DNA of 64,000 nucleotides from Streptomyces sp. NBC_00353 (GTDB lineage: Bacteria; Actinomycetota; Actinomycetes; Streptomycetales; Streptomycetaceae), in the NCBI RefSeq assembly GCF_036108815.1, contig NZ_CP107985.1:9545501-9609500 (forward strand), in the 5' to 3' direction. The translations under genes were made by a program, and so were the position numbers. How positions within the stretch are numbered: the stretch's first letter is position 1; each line of letters starts with the position of its first letter. Of this stretch, positions 27,184 through 36,357 are shown piece after piece. A model generated the notes under the pieces. The model ran no database searches and had not been told where the DNA came from. It saw nothing but the letters and a program-made list of their open reading frames with translations.

Positions 27184-29274
27184 GTGAGTATTCCGCAGGA
27201 CTCGTCGAGTCAGCCTGACCGCGAGCTGGACGACGCAGTCCTCACCACCCTGTTCTCCGAAACCCGGGTCGGTCTGCATGTTCTGGATACGGAGCTGCGG
27301 TTGGTCCGGTACAACTCCGCAGCACGGAACATTCGTGCGTTTCCTCTTGAGGAGTTCCTGGGGCGCAGGTTCACCGATGTGTTGCGCACTTATGACGTCG
27401 CGCAGGCGGACGCCATCGAGGCCATGGTGACTGAGGTCCTGGAGACCGGCAGGCCCAGACGGGATGTGCTGGTGACGGTGCGTTCGCGGCGTGATCCGTT
27501 TGCCCAGGTCGTGGCATCGGTGTCGTGGTTCCGGCTGACGGGTGAGGGCAGGCGCCCCCTGGGCGTGGCGGGCACCATCATGGATGTCACCGACAGATAC
27601 CGCGCTCACGCGCGACTCGCCTTGTTGGACCGGGCCGCGGCCCGCATCGGCAGCACCCTGGACCTGTTCCGAACCGCGCAGGAACTGGCCGATGTCACGG
27701 TCCCGGAGCTGGCCGACACGGTGACGGTGGACCTGCTCGACCTGGTACTGCGCGGTGAGGCACCGGAACCCGGGCCGCTCATCGAGAACCTCCCTATGCG
27801 ACGGGCCGGCCGGCGCGTGCATGAGAGTGCCGAGAGCTCGGAGGTGTACCCGGTGGGGGACGCGAACGCGGTCTCCGCCGGAACGCCGTACCGATGGAGC
27901 ATGGCCGACCTGCGGCCCCGGCTGATCGGGCGGCTGGATGCGGATGCCGAATGGCTCTCCCAAGACCCGGTCCGGGCCCGGGTACTGCTCGGGGCCGGGG
28001 TCCACTCGATGATGGTGGTCCCCTTGCTCGCCCGGGGCGTGGTATTGGGCCTGGTCTGCTTCTACCGAGGACAGTGCCCGGATGCGTACGAGGACGACGA
28101 TCTGGCACTCGCCGTGCAACTGGCCGCACGTACCGCAGTGTGCCTGGACAACGCCCGGCTCTACGGCCGCGAACGCTCTGCCGGCCAACTCCTCCAGCTC
28201 AGTCTGCGCCCGCGCGAGGTTCCCGTGCACACCGCGGTGGAGACCGCTCACAGCTACGTGCCCTCGGGTGCCGGCGGCGACTGGTTCGACGTCATCCCGC
28301 TGTCCGGCGCACGCGTCGCCCTGGTCGCCGGCGACACGCCCGGCCGGGGAATCCGCGCTGCGGCAGCCATGGGCGAACTGCGTGCCGCCATCGGCGCCCT
28401 GGCCTCTTTGGACCTGCCGCCCGACGAGCTGCTCGATCGCCTGCACGAACTCGTCACCCGGCTCGGCAGCCGGGAACCCCGGCATGACGGCCCCGACAGC
28501 CGAACCGTGGGCACTACCTGCCTGTACCTGGTTTACGACCCGACGACCCGGCAGTGCAGCATGGTCCGGGCGGGCCACCCGCCACCGGTCATCGCCCTCC
28601 CCGACGGCACCGTGCAGCTCGCCGACATCCCTCAGGGGCCGCCACTCGGACACGGCCTCCCCGCCTACCAGAGCGTCGAGAGGGAGCTGCCCGAGGGCAG
28701 CACCCTCGTGCTTTACAACACCGCCCTGTATCTCCACAGCTCCGCACAGCACGACGGACAACGCCTGGACGGCATCCGCACCGCTCTCGCATCCGACAAC
28801 CGCTCCCTGCAGGAAGCCTGCGACGCCGTCCTGGACGGCCTGGCCCCGGAAGGGCCCGAGGACGACGTGGTCCTCCTGTTCGCCAGAACCCGCGTCCTCG
28901 ACACCGACCACCTGGTCTCCTGGATACTGCGCCCGGCGCCGGAGGTCGTCGCCGAGGCCCGCAAGCTCGCAGCCGGCCAACTCGCCGCCTGGGGCCTGGA
29001 CGACCTCGAGTACACCACCTCGCTGGTGGTCAGCGAACTGGTCACCAACGCCCTCCGCTACTCCGACGGCCCGATCGGGCTGCGCCTGATCCGCGACCGG
29101 GCCCTCATCTGCGAAGTGTCCGACACCAGCAGCACGTCCCCGCAACTGCGGCACGCCGCGGACACCGACGAAGGCGGCCGCGGCCTCTACCTCACCGCAC
29201 AGATGACCCAGCGCTGGGGCACACGCCCCGACCGACGCGGCAAGACCATCTGGGCCGAGCAAGAGCTGCCGTGA
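27184..29274 (+). CDS. PAS-GAF-SpoIIE phosphatase with C-terminal ATPase domain
   Basis: A 696-residue multidomain regulator: PAS (about 20-135, FSETRVGLHVLDTELRLVRYN), GAF (155-330), a PP2C/SpoIIE Ser/Thr phosphatase (345-570) and a HATPase_c anti-sigma-kinase-like domain (590-690, VVSELVTNALRYSDGP, GGRGLYLTAQM). Metal-binding aspartates of the phosphatase are visible in GAGGDWFDV, VAGDTPGRG and GPEDDVVLLF. Such proteins dephosphorylate anti-anti-sigma factors in partner-switching stress circuits. The GTG at 27184 is my preferred start; the frame is open to 26977 and the ribosome site is weak, so the N-terminus is uncertain. Confidence 0.9.
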   Translation: MSIPQDSSSQPDRELDDAVLTTLFSETRVGLHVLDTELRLVRYNSAARNIRAFPLEEFLGRRFTDVLRTYDVAQADAIEAMVTEVLETGRPRRDVLVTVRSRRDPFAQVVASVSWFRLTGEGRRPLGVAGTIMDVTDRYRAHARLALLDRAAARIGSTLDLFRTAQELADVTVPELADTVTVDLLDLVLRGEAPEPGPLIENLPMRRAGRRVHESAESSEVYPVGDANAVSAGTPYRWSMADLRPRLIGRLDADAEWLSQDPVRARVLLGAGVHSMMVVPLLARGVVLGLVCFYRGQCPDAYEDDDLALAVQLAARTAVCLDNARLYGRERSAGQLLQLSLRPREVPVHTAVETAHSYVPSGAGGDWFDVIPLSGARVALVAGDTPGRGIRAAAAMGELRAAIGALASLDLPPDELLDRLHELVTRLGSREPRHDGPDSRTVGTTCLYLVYDPTTRQCSMVRAGHPPPVIALPDGTVQLADIPQGPPLGHGLPAYQSVERELPEGSTLVLYNTALYLHSSAQHDGQRLDGIRTALASDNRSLQEACDAVLDGLAPEGPEDDVVLLFARTRVLDTDHLVSWILRPAPEVVAEARKLAAGQLAAWGLDDLEYTTSLVVSELVTNALRYSDGPIGLRLIRDRALICEVSDTSSTSPQLRHAADTDEGGRGLYLTAQMTQRWGTRPDRRGKTIWAEQELP

Positions 29275-29684
29275 CCGGTGCGCCCGCACCTCCGGCAAGT
29301 GACTTCGCCGTACTCGAGCCACTCCTGCCGGAAGGCGCGATGGTTCGGGGCTGGGCGGATGAGCGGTGGACGGGAGTTGCTTCGGCGGCACGGCCAGCAG
29401 TCTGCGCGGCGGGCCATCGAGCGGAACGAGGCGGCGGTGGCCCGCACGCACCTTTCACCCAAACGCCGTTGCTCGCAGTGCGGTGTGCGGCGGCGCGCTG
29501 GTTCTTCAGCCAGACGGCGAGGTTCGCGGCGTGCCTGTGGGCTACGGCGAAGGCGTCGGCGAGGTGCACGAGCGCGCTGGTAGCGCGCGGCGCGCGCAAG
29601 GTCTCCCGGAAGAAACCCGCAACGACAGACATAGATTGCCTGCGGTCCACACGTCCTTGTGGGCGTTAGAGAACGGGAGGGGTC
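29275..29684. other. Gap with transposase-like and helicase-associated-like scraps
   Basis: About 410 bp. The plus frame after the phosphatase stop starts DFAVLEPLLPEG, which resembles the N-terminus of IS5-type transposases. The minus strand at about 29470-29580 gives HLADAFAVAHRHAANLAVWL, reminiscent of helicase-associated repeats. Both are weak and unsupported by longer similarity. Confidence 0.3.
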
Positions 29685-30236
29685 ATGGACCCGCAGGACC
29701 ACGAGAGATTCCGGGACTTCGTCGATGCCCGGTGGAGCGCCTTGCTGCGCCTGGCGAACCTGCTCACCGGCGGTGACCGCCACGAGGCCGAAGACCTTGT
29801 GCAAACCGCTTTGATGAAGGCGCTGGGCCGCTGGCGGCATATCGAGGACCCGGAAGGCTACGTGCGCAAGGTGATGTACCGCCACCAGATCAGCCGCTGG
29901 CGGCTGCGCCGGCCGCACAGAGAGGCGACGTTCGCCGCGCCGCCCGAGAGTTTCGGTGTCACCGACGGCACATCCGCCGCCGACCTGCGGATCACCGTGA
30001 GCCAGGCACTGGCCCGGCTGACGCCGCGACAACGCACCGTACTGGTGCTGCGCTACTTCGAGGACCTGTCCGAGACCGAGGTCGCCGGCGCGCTGGGCTG
30101 CTCGGTGGGCACCGTACGCAGCACCACCCACCGGTCGCTGGCCCGGTTGCGCAGACTTGCACCGGAGCTGGGTTCCCCCGCGCCCACCGCAACAACCACC
30201 CCGAGCAACATGTCCCTGAAGGGAGCCCGCACATGA
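29685..30236 (+). CDS. SigE-family (ECF) RNA polymerase sigma factor
   Basis: A 183-residue sigma factor: region 2 (residues 8-75, FRDFVDARWSALLRLANLLTGG, EAEDLVQTALMKALGRW) and region 4 (about 100-155, ALARLTPRQRTVLVLRYFED, VGTVRSTTHRSLARLR). The ATG follows GGGAGGGGTC. Its last four bases overlap the start of the next gene (ATGA), so the membrane propeller protein is translationally coupled and is a candidate sensor or anti-sigma partner. Confidence 0.94.
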   Translation: MDPQDHERFRDFVDARWSALLRLANLLTGGDRHEAEDLVQTALMKALGRWRHIEDPEGYVRKVMYRHQISRWRLRRPHREATFAAPPESFGVTDGTSAADLRITVSQALARLTPRQRTVLVLRYFEDLSETEVAGALGCSVGTVRSTTHRSLARLRRLAPELGSPAPTATTTPSNMSLKGART

Positions 30237-31615
30237 ACGCCGACCAGAACGCCGACCAGTTGGACCGCGCGATCCGGGACGTCCTGCACGCCTGGACCCC
30301 CAACGACCCCGGCGCTCCTGCGGACATCGCCGATCGCATCGTGCGACGCCGCCGACGACGCAACCTCGTTCGTGTGACCGGAGCCGCCCTCGGCCTGGCC
30401 GGCATCACCCTGGGCTCCGCCCTCGCCACCGGTGCGGGCGGCGACAACGAGGCGCAGCCACCGGCCGGGCGGGTGAGTAAGCAGAGCAAGCCCTGGCAGA
30501 CCACATTGCCCGGCAAGTCCTGGGACGCCTGCACCATCGGTGCCGATACCGGTGACGTGTACTGCCGGGGGATGGAGTACGACAGCATCGGCGTGGATGC
30601 CCGTACCGGAAAGGTCGAATGGCAACGGAAGGCCAAGGACGCCAACGGCAGCAGCACCCCATCAGGATCGATGCCCGGCGTCCGTGACGGGGTGTTGTAC
30701 ACCTACGCCGATCACGCCCCGGGGGCGCCCCGGGCCGGCACCGACCTCGTCGCCCTCGACATCGACAGTCGGCGGGTGCTGTGGAAGCTCGAGCTGGCCG
30801 ACGACAGCCGAGGCCGGACCTCCGCCGTGCTGTTCGACGGCGGGATCCTCGCCAACACTCCGTCGTTCAAGAGCGTGTTCGCGCTGGACGGAGCGACGGG
30901 CCAGGCGCTGTGGACGTACAGATGGAAGAAGGCCGATTGCGACCGGGCCGTGATCGGCGGTGTTCCGTACCTGACATGCTCGCCGGACAGCGAGAAGGCG
31001 CCGCAGCAGAGCACCGTAGTCCGCCTTGACCCGGCGACGGGCACGCCGCGGACGGTCGCGACCGTCAAGGGCCCGACCACGTACATCGGTACGGACGGGG
31101 ACGCCGTGCTGCTGGGCGGTATGGCCGGCGGACAGAAGTTCTTCGGCGACCCCGGTCCCGCCACCCTGACCCGCGTCGACACCCGCTCCGGCTCGGTGAC
31201 GCAGCACCGTGTCGACGGCCTGCCGACGGGTGTGGTCGCGGACGGCCTCATCCTGGCCGCCGGCAGCAACGGCAGCGCCGTCGCGTACTCCGCCGACAAC
31301 GGCAAGCGGCTGTGGTCGCGCGACCTCGGGCTGACGTTGCGCAAGGATCCGCGCGACCGCGGGATGCGGGAGTTGCCCTCCGCCGCCGCGGTGGACCTCA
31401 CCAGCCGGGTGGCGTACTACCTCGACCCGTCCGGGCACCTGGTGGGCCTCGATCTGGACAGTGGTGCGGTGCGCTGGCGCGGCCGGGTGCCGCTGCCGAA
31501 GAGCCCGGTGCAGGGCGGGATCGCTCCCGAGCTCATGAGTTACGGCCACGACCTCATCGGCCAGGTCGGCGGCGAGCTCTTCAGGATCAAGCCCCAGCTG
31601 CCTCAAGGAGGTTGA
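30233..31615 (+). CDS. Membrane-anchored PQQ-like beta-propeller protein
   Basis: 460 residues. A cytoplasmic N-terminus of about 40 residues ends in a run of six arginines. One transmembrane helix follows (about 45-65, VTGAALGLAGITLGSALATG), then an extracytoplasmic eight-bladed PQQ-like propeller (repeats DARTGKVEWQRK, VALDIDSRRVLWKLEL, LDGATGQALWTY, GLDLDSGAVRWRG). Coupling to the sigma factor suggests that the short N-terminal tail binds sigma, as anti-sigma factors do, with the propeller as an external sensor. No HATPase or ZAS-type zinc motif is present, so the anti-sigma role is inference. Confidence 0.88.
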   Translation: MNADQNADQLDRAIRDVLHAWTPNDPGAPADIADRIVRRRRRRNLVRVTGAALGLAGITLGSALATGAGGDNEAQPPAGRVSKQSKPWQTTLPGKSWDACTIGADTGDVYCRGMEYDSIGVDARTGKVEWQRKAKDANGSSTPSGSMPGVRDGVLYTYADHAPGAPRAGTDLVALDIDSRRVLWKLELADDSRGRTSAVLFDGGILANTPSFKSVFALDGATGQALWTYRWKKADCDRAVIGGVPYLTCSPDSEKAPQQSTVVRLDPATGTPRTVATVKGPTTYIGTDGDAVLLGGMAGGQKFFGDPGPATLTRVDTRSGSVTQHRVDGLPTGVVADGLILAAGSNGSAVAYSADNGKRLWSRDLGLTLRKDPRDRGMRELPSAAAVDLTSRVAYYLDPSGHLVGLDLDSGAVRWRGRVPLPKSPVQGGIAPELMSYGHDLIGQVGGELFRIKPQLPQGG

Positions 31616-31777
31616 CGGTCGGGATGCAGCGAGGCCGCGCAGGCTCCGGCCCGGGGAACCCGGTTCCGCGCTCTGCAACGAGCTGGTCATGGCTGAGGTC
31701 TGCGAGGCCCCGGGGTCGGCCTCTGAGCCGCGCACGGTCACGCCGGGACGCCGACCGGTCATGGAGATCGCCGGGGT

Positions 31778-32136
31778 TCACAACTGCTGGGCACACAAGC
31801 TGCTTTGGCGAGCATGGGCACGATTGAGTGAACGGTGTGACGATCGGTGGGTGTGTCTGGCGGGGTGTGCGTAATGTTCTCGGTGCGATCTGGGACGCCG
31901 GGTGTGGCGTCAGCAGTCGGGGCCCCCGTGTCACCAGCGAGATGGTTCGGGGCCTCCCCGTCGCCTCTGGCCACACCCATATGGCCAGGTCGTAGGGATC
32001 CCGCCCGCCCGGGACGGACCGCATACGGGATATGCGTCGCCGGCCGGGATGCGAAAGCGGAGGACCAGTGCGCCCAAGACCGTTCGGGGCGTGCCGGTGA
32101 GTCAGGACTCACTCCTGCTCACTGCCCAGGAACGGT
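31778..32136 (+). repeat. 359-bp inverted repeat, left copy
   Basis: Reverse-complement counterpart of 36358-36716 over 359 bp without gaps, with roughly 22 substitutions counted by eye. The copies begin TCACAACTGCTGGGCACACA and end GCCCAGGAACGGT. They bracket the SDR/NmrA/MFS/TetR cassette. No transposase, RNA gene or convincing protein is evident in the repeat. Just right of this copy, 32150-32236 encodes the tail of a lost gene (RLDARRGERIAACLTELENE, then a stop), resembling the C-terminus of a MarR-type regulator. Confidence 0.9.
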
Positions 32137-32303
32137 ACCGCACGAGCTGATCGGCTGGACGCCCGGCGCGGCGAGCGGATCGCCGCCTGTCTGACGGAGC
32201 TGGAGAACGAGTACGTCACGGTCATGGGTGATTGAAGCGCGGCCGAAGGTCCTGAGTGGCTTCGGACCGTGGTGGCGAAGAAGGCGGATTCAGCGGTGTT
32301 GTC

Positions 32304-33134
32304 CTAGTCGTGATCGGTGGTGAGGGCGACGTGCCGCCAGGCGTCCATCTCTTTGCGGAAGGTGTCCAGTTTGGCGTCGAAGGCTTGCAGGGTGTCGGCT
32401 CCGAGCGGGAGGCGCAGGGGCGGCTCGGGGGCGGCGGCCATCTCGACTATGGCGCGCGCGGCCTTGACCGGGTCGCCGGGCTGGGCGTGGTTCAGGCTCG
32501 CGGCGGCTGCACGCATCGCGCCGACGGTGGGCGCGTAGTCGCCGATGGTGTCGGGGCCGGTGTGCAGGCTGGCGGGGTCGAGGAAGTCGGTGCGGAAGAA
32601 GCCCGGTTCCACGAGCGTCACGTGGATGCCGAGGGGGGACAGTTCGGTGTGGAGGGTCTCGGTGAAGCCTTCGACGGCGAACTTTGTGGAGGCGTAGATG
32701 CCCCAGCCCGGCGCGGTGGCGAAGCCCACGATGGAGCTGATGTTGATCACGTGGCCGGAGCGCTGGCGGCGCAGTACCGGCAGCACGGCGCGCTGGACGG
32801 CGAGCGGGCCGAACACATTGGTCTCGTACACCGCGCGGACCGCGTCGTCGTCGGACTCTTCGACGGCGGCGAGCAGTCCGGTGCCGGCGTTGTTGACCAG
32901 GACGTCGATCCGGCCGAGCCGCTCGACCGCCGCGTCGACGGCCACTTGGATGCTCCGGTGGTCGGTCACGTCCAGCGGCACGGGGAGCAGCGCGTCGCCG
33001 GCGTCGGGAAACTGCTCGCGGACGGTTTCGGCCTTCCGCGCGGTCGCGACCACCTGATGCCCGGCGGCGAGGGCGGCACGGGTGATTTCCAGGCCGAAGC
33101 CCCGGGATGATCCAGTGATGAACCAAACGCTCAT
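32304..33134 (-). CDS. Short-chain dehydrogenase/reductase (SDR)
   Basis: A 276-residue classical SDR: cofactor motif TGSSRGFG (7-14), DVTD near 55-58, NNAG (81-84), catalytic Ser134 and YASTK with Tyr147 and Lys151. The sequence around GFFRTDFLDP is typical of the oxidoreductase group annotated as retinol-dehydrogenase-like. Last gene of a three-gene minus-strand run with the NmrA-like and MFS genes (15 bp from the former). Probably an NADPH-dependent carbonyl reductase in a detoxification cassette; substrate unknown. Confidence 0.94.
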   Translation of the reverse strand: MSVWFITGSSRGFGLEITRAALAAGHQVVATARKAETVREQFPDAGDALLPVPLDVTDHRSIQVAVDAAVERLGRIDVLVNNAGTGLLAAVEESDDDAVRAVYETNVFGPLAVQRAVLPVLRRQRSGHVINISSIVGFATAPGWGIYASTKFAVEGFTETLHTELSPLGIHVTLVEPGFFRTDFLDPASLHTGPDTIGDYAPTVGAMRAAAASLNHAQPGDPVKAARAIVEMAAAPEPPLRLPLGADTLQAFDAKLDTFRKEMDAWRHVALTTDHD

Positions 33135-33149
33135 TGTCTTCTCCAGTGT

Positions 33150-34025
33150 TCAGGCAGTGGGCAGGTCGAAGGCCGCGCGGTTTTGGGCGATGAAGCCCTC
33201 GACGTCGAGGGGGTCGCTGCCGCCGATCGTCTTCACGAGGTCGTTGGTGCCGGCGAAGACGCCGTTGCGGTAGTCGACGGCCACGGCGAGCAGGTGCTGG
33301 ATCAGGTGATCCGGCGCGCCGCGTCCGTGCAGGATGGCGGCGAATTCGTCGAGTTCGATGGGAACGTAGGTGACTTCACGGTCCAGCGCCCGCGACATCT
33401 TCTCGGCGATCTCGTAGTGGTTGAGTTCCTCGGCCCCGTACAGCGGGTAGATCTGGCCGGCGTGCGGGGCGGGGTCCTCCAGGATGGCCGCGATCACCTT
33501 CGCCTGGTCGCTTTCCGCGATGGGGGCGTGGCGTCCGTCGGCGAACGGCAGGCGCAGTTCGCCGGTTCCGTCGGCCCAGGTGTCGATCAGCCACTGGGCG
33601 AAGAAGGTTGGGCGGATGTGGGTGACGGGGACCGGGGCGTGGTCCAGGACGCGTTCGGCGACCCAGTGCTGACGTGCCGCGTTGCTGGCGGTTTTGCGGC
33701 GGGCGGAGACCTGCGACATGTTCACGATCGCCTGGACCCCGTTCTCCGCCGCCGCCTGGGCCACGTTCGCAGTGGCGTCCATCAGTCCGGGGCGGATCGG
33801 ATAGGTGAAGTACAGGGCGTCGATCCCCTTGGCCGCCTGGGCCAGGGAGTCCAGGTCGAGGACGTCGCCTTCCACGACGTCCGCTCCGAGGGCGGCGAGC
33901 CGCTCGGCGCGCCCGTCGAGGCCGCGGACGAGTGCGCGGACGCGGTGTCCGCCCTGGAGCAGGAGTTCGGTGGTGTGGCCGCCGGTTTTGCCGGTGGCCC
34001 CGATCACGAGGAGGTTGCGTTCCAT
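33150..34025 (-). CDS. NmrA/HSCARG-like NAD(P)-binding protein
   Basis: A 291-residue atypical SDR. The Rossmann motif is VIGATGKTGGHTTELL at the N-terminus, with GADVVEGDVLDLDSL and NMSQVSARRKT, and no Tyr-x-x-x-Lys catalytic pair. NmrA-type proteins act as quinone reductases or redox sensors. The ATG at 34025 follows CGGAGATCACCATC. Middle gene of the MFS-NmrA-SDR run, under the TetR-regulated divergent promoter. Confidence 0.92.
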   Translation of the reverse strand: MERNLLVIGATGKTGGHTTELLLQGGHRVRALVRGLDGRAERLAALGADVVEGDVLDLDSLAQAAKGIDALYFTYPIRPGLMDATANVAQAAAENGVQAIVNMSQVSARRKTASNAARQHWVAERVLDHAPVPVTHIRPTFFAQWLIDTWADGTGELRLPFADGRHAPIAESDQAKVIAAILEDPAPHAGQIYPLYGAEELNHYEIAEKMSRALDREVTYVPIELDEFAAILHGRGAPDHLIQHLLAVAVDYRNGVFAGTNDLVKTIGGSDPLDVEGFIAQNRAAFDLPTA

Positions 34026-34179
34026 GATGGTGATCTCCGTTGTTCGAGAGGGAGCTGGTGGGAACTTCAGCGTCAGTCCTTCGAGCGGGTGTCGCACGAG
34101 ATGGGTGAGAGGCGGTGCGATGCCCGTCCAGCAGGAGGCTGTGGTTGCGGGCCCGGCCCGAGTGGCCGCGGCCGTGTGG

Positions 34180-35601
34180 TCAGGGTGTGTGGCGGGGCCG
34201 GAGGGCGAGCAGCGCGGTGGCCGCGGCGATTCCGGCGCCGCCCTGGACGGACCAGGCGCGGTCGAACCCGGTGGTCGTGGCCTGGGGGGTGAGGGCGACG
34301 AGCAGGGCCACGCCCACGGCGCTGCCGATCTGGCGGCTCATGTTGAGTACGGCGCTGGCGGTGGTGGCTCGTTCGGGTGCGAGGGTGCCGGCGGCGGCGA
34401 ACAGCGGCGCCTGGGCCAGACCGCCGGCCAGGCCGACCAGGATCAGGCCTGGGAACATGCCGCCCCAGTAGTCGGGGGTGGTGTGCACGGTCGCGATCCA
34501 GTAGGCGGCGGCGAGTGCCATGGCCAGCGTGCCGGTCACGACGGGGGCGGTGCGTCCGAAGCGGCTCTGGATGGGGCCGGCGTTCATGGCGAAGGCGATC
34601 GAGGCCAGGGGAGCCGGGGCGATGGAGACGCCTGCGCGCAGCGGGCTGAAGTGCCAGACCTCCTGCATGAACAGGGCGGTGCTGAGCAGGACGATGGCGA
34701 AGCCGACGGAGAACAGGAACAGGGCCACAGTGGCGGCGGTGAACGGCCTGCCGGCGAACAGCTGCTTCTCGATCACCGGCGCCTTGGCGCGCAGGGTGCG
34801 CTCGATGGTCGCGGCAGCGGCCAGGGCGGCTGCGGTGAACAGGGCCACGGTGCGGATGTCCGTCCAGCCCCACCCTGATCCCTGGACGGTGGCGAGCACC
34901 AGCAGGCTCACGGCCAGCAGCAGTGCGAGGGCGGAAGCCGCGTCCGGCACAGCGGCCCCCTTGGGCTGGCGCACCTCGGGCAGCAGCAGCGCGCCGGCGA
35001 CGAGGGTGGCGATGCCGACGGGAACGTTGATCAGGAAGATCCACCGCCAGTCGAGGGTGACGAGCAGTCCGCCGACGGGCGGGCCCGCCGAGGCCGCGAT
35101 CGCGCCCATGCCCGCCCACAGGCCGACCACCAGGGTGTGCCGGCGCTTGGGGAAGCTCGGGTAGAGCAGGCCGAGCGAGGTCGGCACGATCATCGCCGCG
35201 CCGACGGCCTGGAGAGCCCGGGCACCGACCAGCACGCCGAGACTGGGTGCGGCGGCCGCGACGGCGGAGGTGAGGGTGAAGAGTGCCACTCCGGACAGCA
35301 GCATCTTCTTGCGCCCCCAGTGGTCCGCGATCCGGCCCGCGGGCACGAGCACGGAGGCGAAGACGATCGCGTAGGCCGACAGAACCCACGACACGCTCGC
35401 GACTCCCGTGCCCGGGAACGACCGGCCGATCCCATCGAGGGCGACGTTGACGACGAAGAAGTCGAGCTGCGCCATGAAGGCGACGGCACCCAGCACCGCC
35501 ATGATGCTCCAGCGGCGCGGGTGACCCGCCTCGGTGACGGCCGGGGCCGGGCCGGTGCGCGGTGTCGTCGCGACCGCCTGCGGTGCAGCCTGTGTGGACA
35601 T
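34180..35601 (-). CDS. MFS transporter, DHA2 (EmrB/QacA) family
   Basis: A 473-residue multidrug-type proton antiporter with about 14 hydrophobic helices. Motif A-like ADHWGRKKMLLSG, motif C-like GPPVGGLLVTLDWRWIFLINVPVG and the family segment SFPKRRHTLVVGLWAGMGA are present. The start at 35601 follows GGAGAGGCTGACAGG. Divergent from its probable repressor (TetR), with two operator-like repeats in the 111-bp space. First gene of the exporter/reductase operon. Confidence 0.94.
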   Translation of the reverse strand: MSTQAAPQAVATTPRTGPAPAVTEAGHPRRWSIMAVLGAVAFMAQLDFFVVNVALDGIGRSFPGTGVASVSWVLSAYAIVFASVLVPAGRIADHWGRKKMLLSGVALFTLTSAVAAAAPSLGVLVGARALQAVGAAMIVPTSLGLLYPSFPKRRHTLVVGLWAGMGAIAASAGPPVGGLLVTLDWRWIFLINVPVGIATLVAGALLLPEVRQPKGAAVPDAASALALLLAVSLLVLATVQGSGWGWTDIRTVALFTAAALAAAATIERTLRAKAPVIEKQLFAGRPFTAATVALFLFSVGFAIVLLSTALFMQEVWHFSPLRAGVSIAPAPLASIAFAMNAGPIQSRFGRTAPVVTGTLAMALAAAYWIATVHTTPDYWGGMFPGLILVGLAGGLAQAPLFAAAGTLAPERATTASAVLNMSRQIGSAVGVALLVALTPQATTTGFDRAWSVQGGAGIAAATALLALRPRHTP

Positions 35602-35624
35602 CCTGTCAGCCTCTCCAAAGGAAT

Positions 35625-35688
35625 GGGCTTGGTAGCCCTTTTTCCGCCTGCCCCCAGGAGACACCTCACAGAATGGGTTGTCAAGCCC
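35625..35688. promoter_or_regulatory. Pair of TetR-type operator repeats
   Basis: GAATGGGCTTGGTAGCCC (dyad GGGCT-N4-AGCCC, 35625-35638) and GAATGGGTTGTCAAGCCC (dyad GGGTT-N3-AAGCCC, 35675-35688) are each followed by a T-run. They are spaced 50 bp, in the same orientation, between the divergent MFS and TetR genes. Confidence 0.7.
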
Positions 35689-35712
35689 CTTTTTTGCGGT
35701 AGGGTGGACACC

Positions 35713-36339
35713 ATGACCGCCACCAGCGAAGCGCCGGATCGGAAGCTGACCGCCAAGGGCCTGGCCACACGCGAACGCATCGTCAGGGCGGCAGCTGAGC
35801 TGATCTACGAGCACGGGGCGCAGAACACCAACAACGAGCAGATCCGTGCGGCCGCCGGAGTCAGCGGCTCACAGCTGACGCGCCACTTCCCCACCAAGGA
35901 GTCCCTGGTGCACGCGGTGCTCGCCTGGCAGGCCGACAGCATCGTCGCCCGCCACCAGGCGCCGGAGCTGGGAGAGTTGGACAGCTTCGCCGCCCTGCGC
36001 CGGTGGGCCGACTCCTACATCGCCTCGCAGGACATGATGCGCGGCGGCTGCACGTTCGGCTCCCTGGCCGCCGAGGTTGTCAAGATCGAGCCCTCCCACC
36101 GGGACGTGGTGGCCGACGGCTTCGAGCGGTGGCAGGAGCTGTTCAAGCGCGGCCTGAGCAAGATGCGCGAGCGCGGCGAACTGCGGCCGGAGGCCCACCC
36201 GGCCGCGCTGGCCCACCTGCTCGCCGCCGCGTTCCAGGGCGGAGCGCTGCTGGACCAGGCGGCCGGCGAGTCCACACCCCTGCGTGACGCGCTGTACGGG
36301 GCCCTGGCCTACGTCGAGTCATTCGCCGCAGAACGCTGA
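35713..36339 (+). CDS. TetR/AcrR-family repressor
   Basis: A 208-residue regulator. HTH at residues 20-65 (ERIVRAAAELIYEHGAQNTN, IRAAAGVSGSQLTRHFPTKESLVHAV), then a ligand domain with the RGGCTFGSLAAEV signature of the TetR C-terminal group that responds to small electrophiles or quinones (inference). The ATG at 35713 lies 25 bp after the second operator repeat. Divergent from the MFS-NmrA-SDR run. Its stop is 18 bp from the right 359-bp repeat. Confidence 0.94.
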   Translation: MTATSEAPDRKLTAKGLATRERIVRAAAELIYEHGAQNTNNEQIRAAAGVSGSQLTRHFPTKESLVHAVLAWQADSIVARHQAPELGELDSFAALRRWADSYIASQDMMRGGCTFGSLAAEVVKIEPSHRDVVADGFERWQELFKRGLSKMRERGELRPEAHPAALAHLLAAAFQGGALLDQAAGESTPLRDALYGALAYVESFAAER

Positions 36340-36357
36340 CCGCACTGCGGAGTACGG

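Noticed and set aside
27115..29451. 778-codon minus-strand open frame opposite the SpoIIE phosphatase
   Set aside because: Same shadow effect; the plus strand encodes recognisable PAS, GAF, phosphatase and ATPase domains.
31847..32194. Open frame inside the 359-bp repeat, also open in the other copy
   Set aside because: Several frames are open on both strands, substitutions show no clear codon pattern, and no family is recognised. Treated as a repeat rather than a gene.
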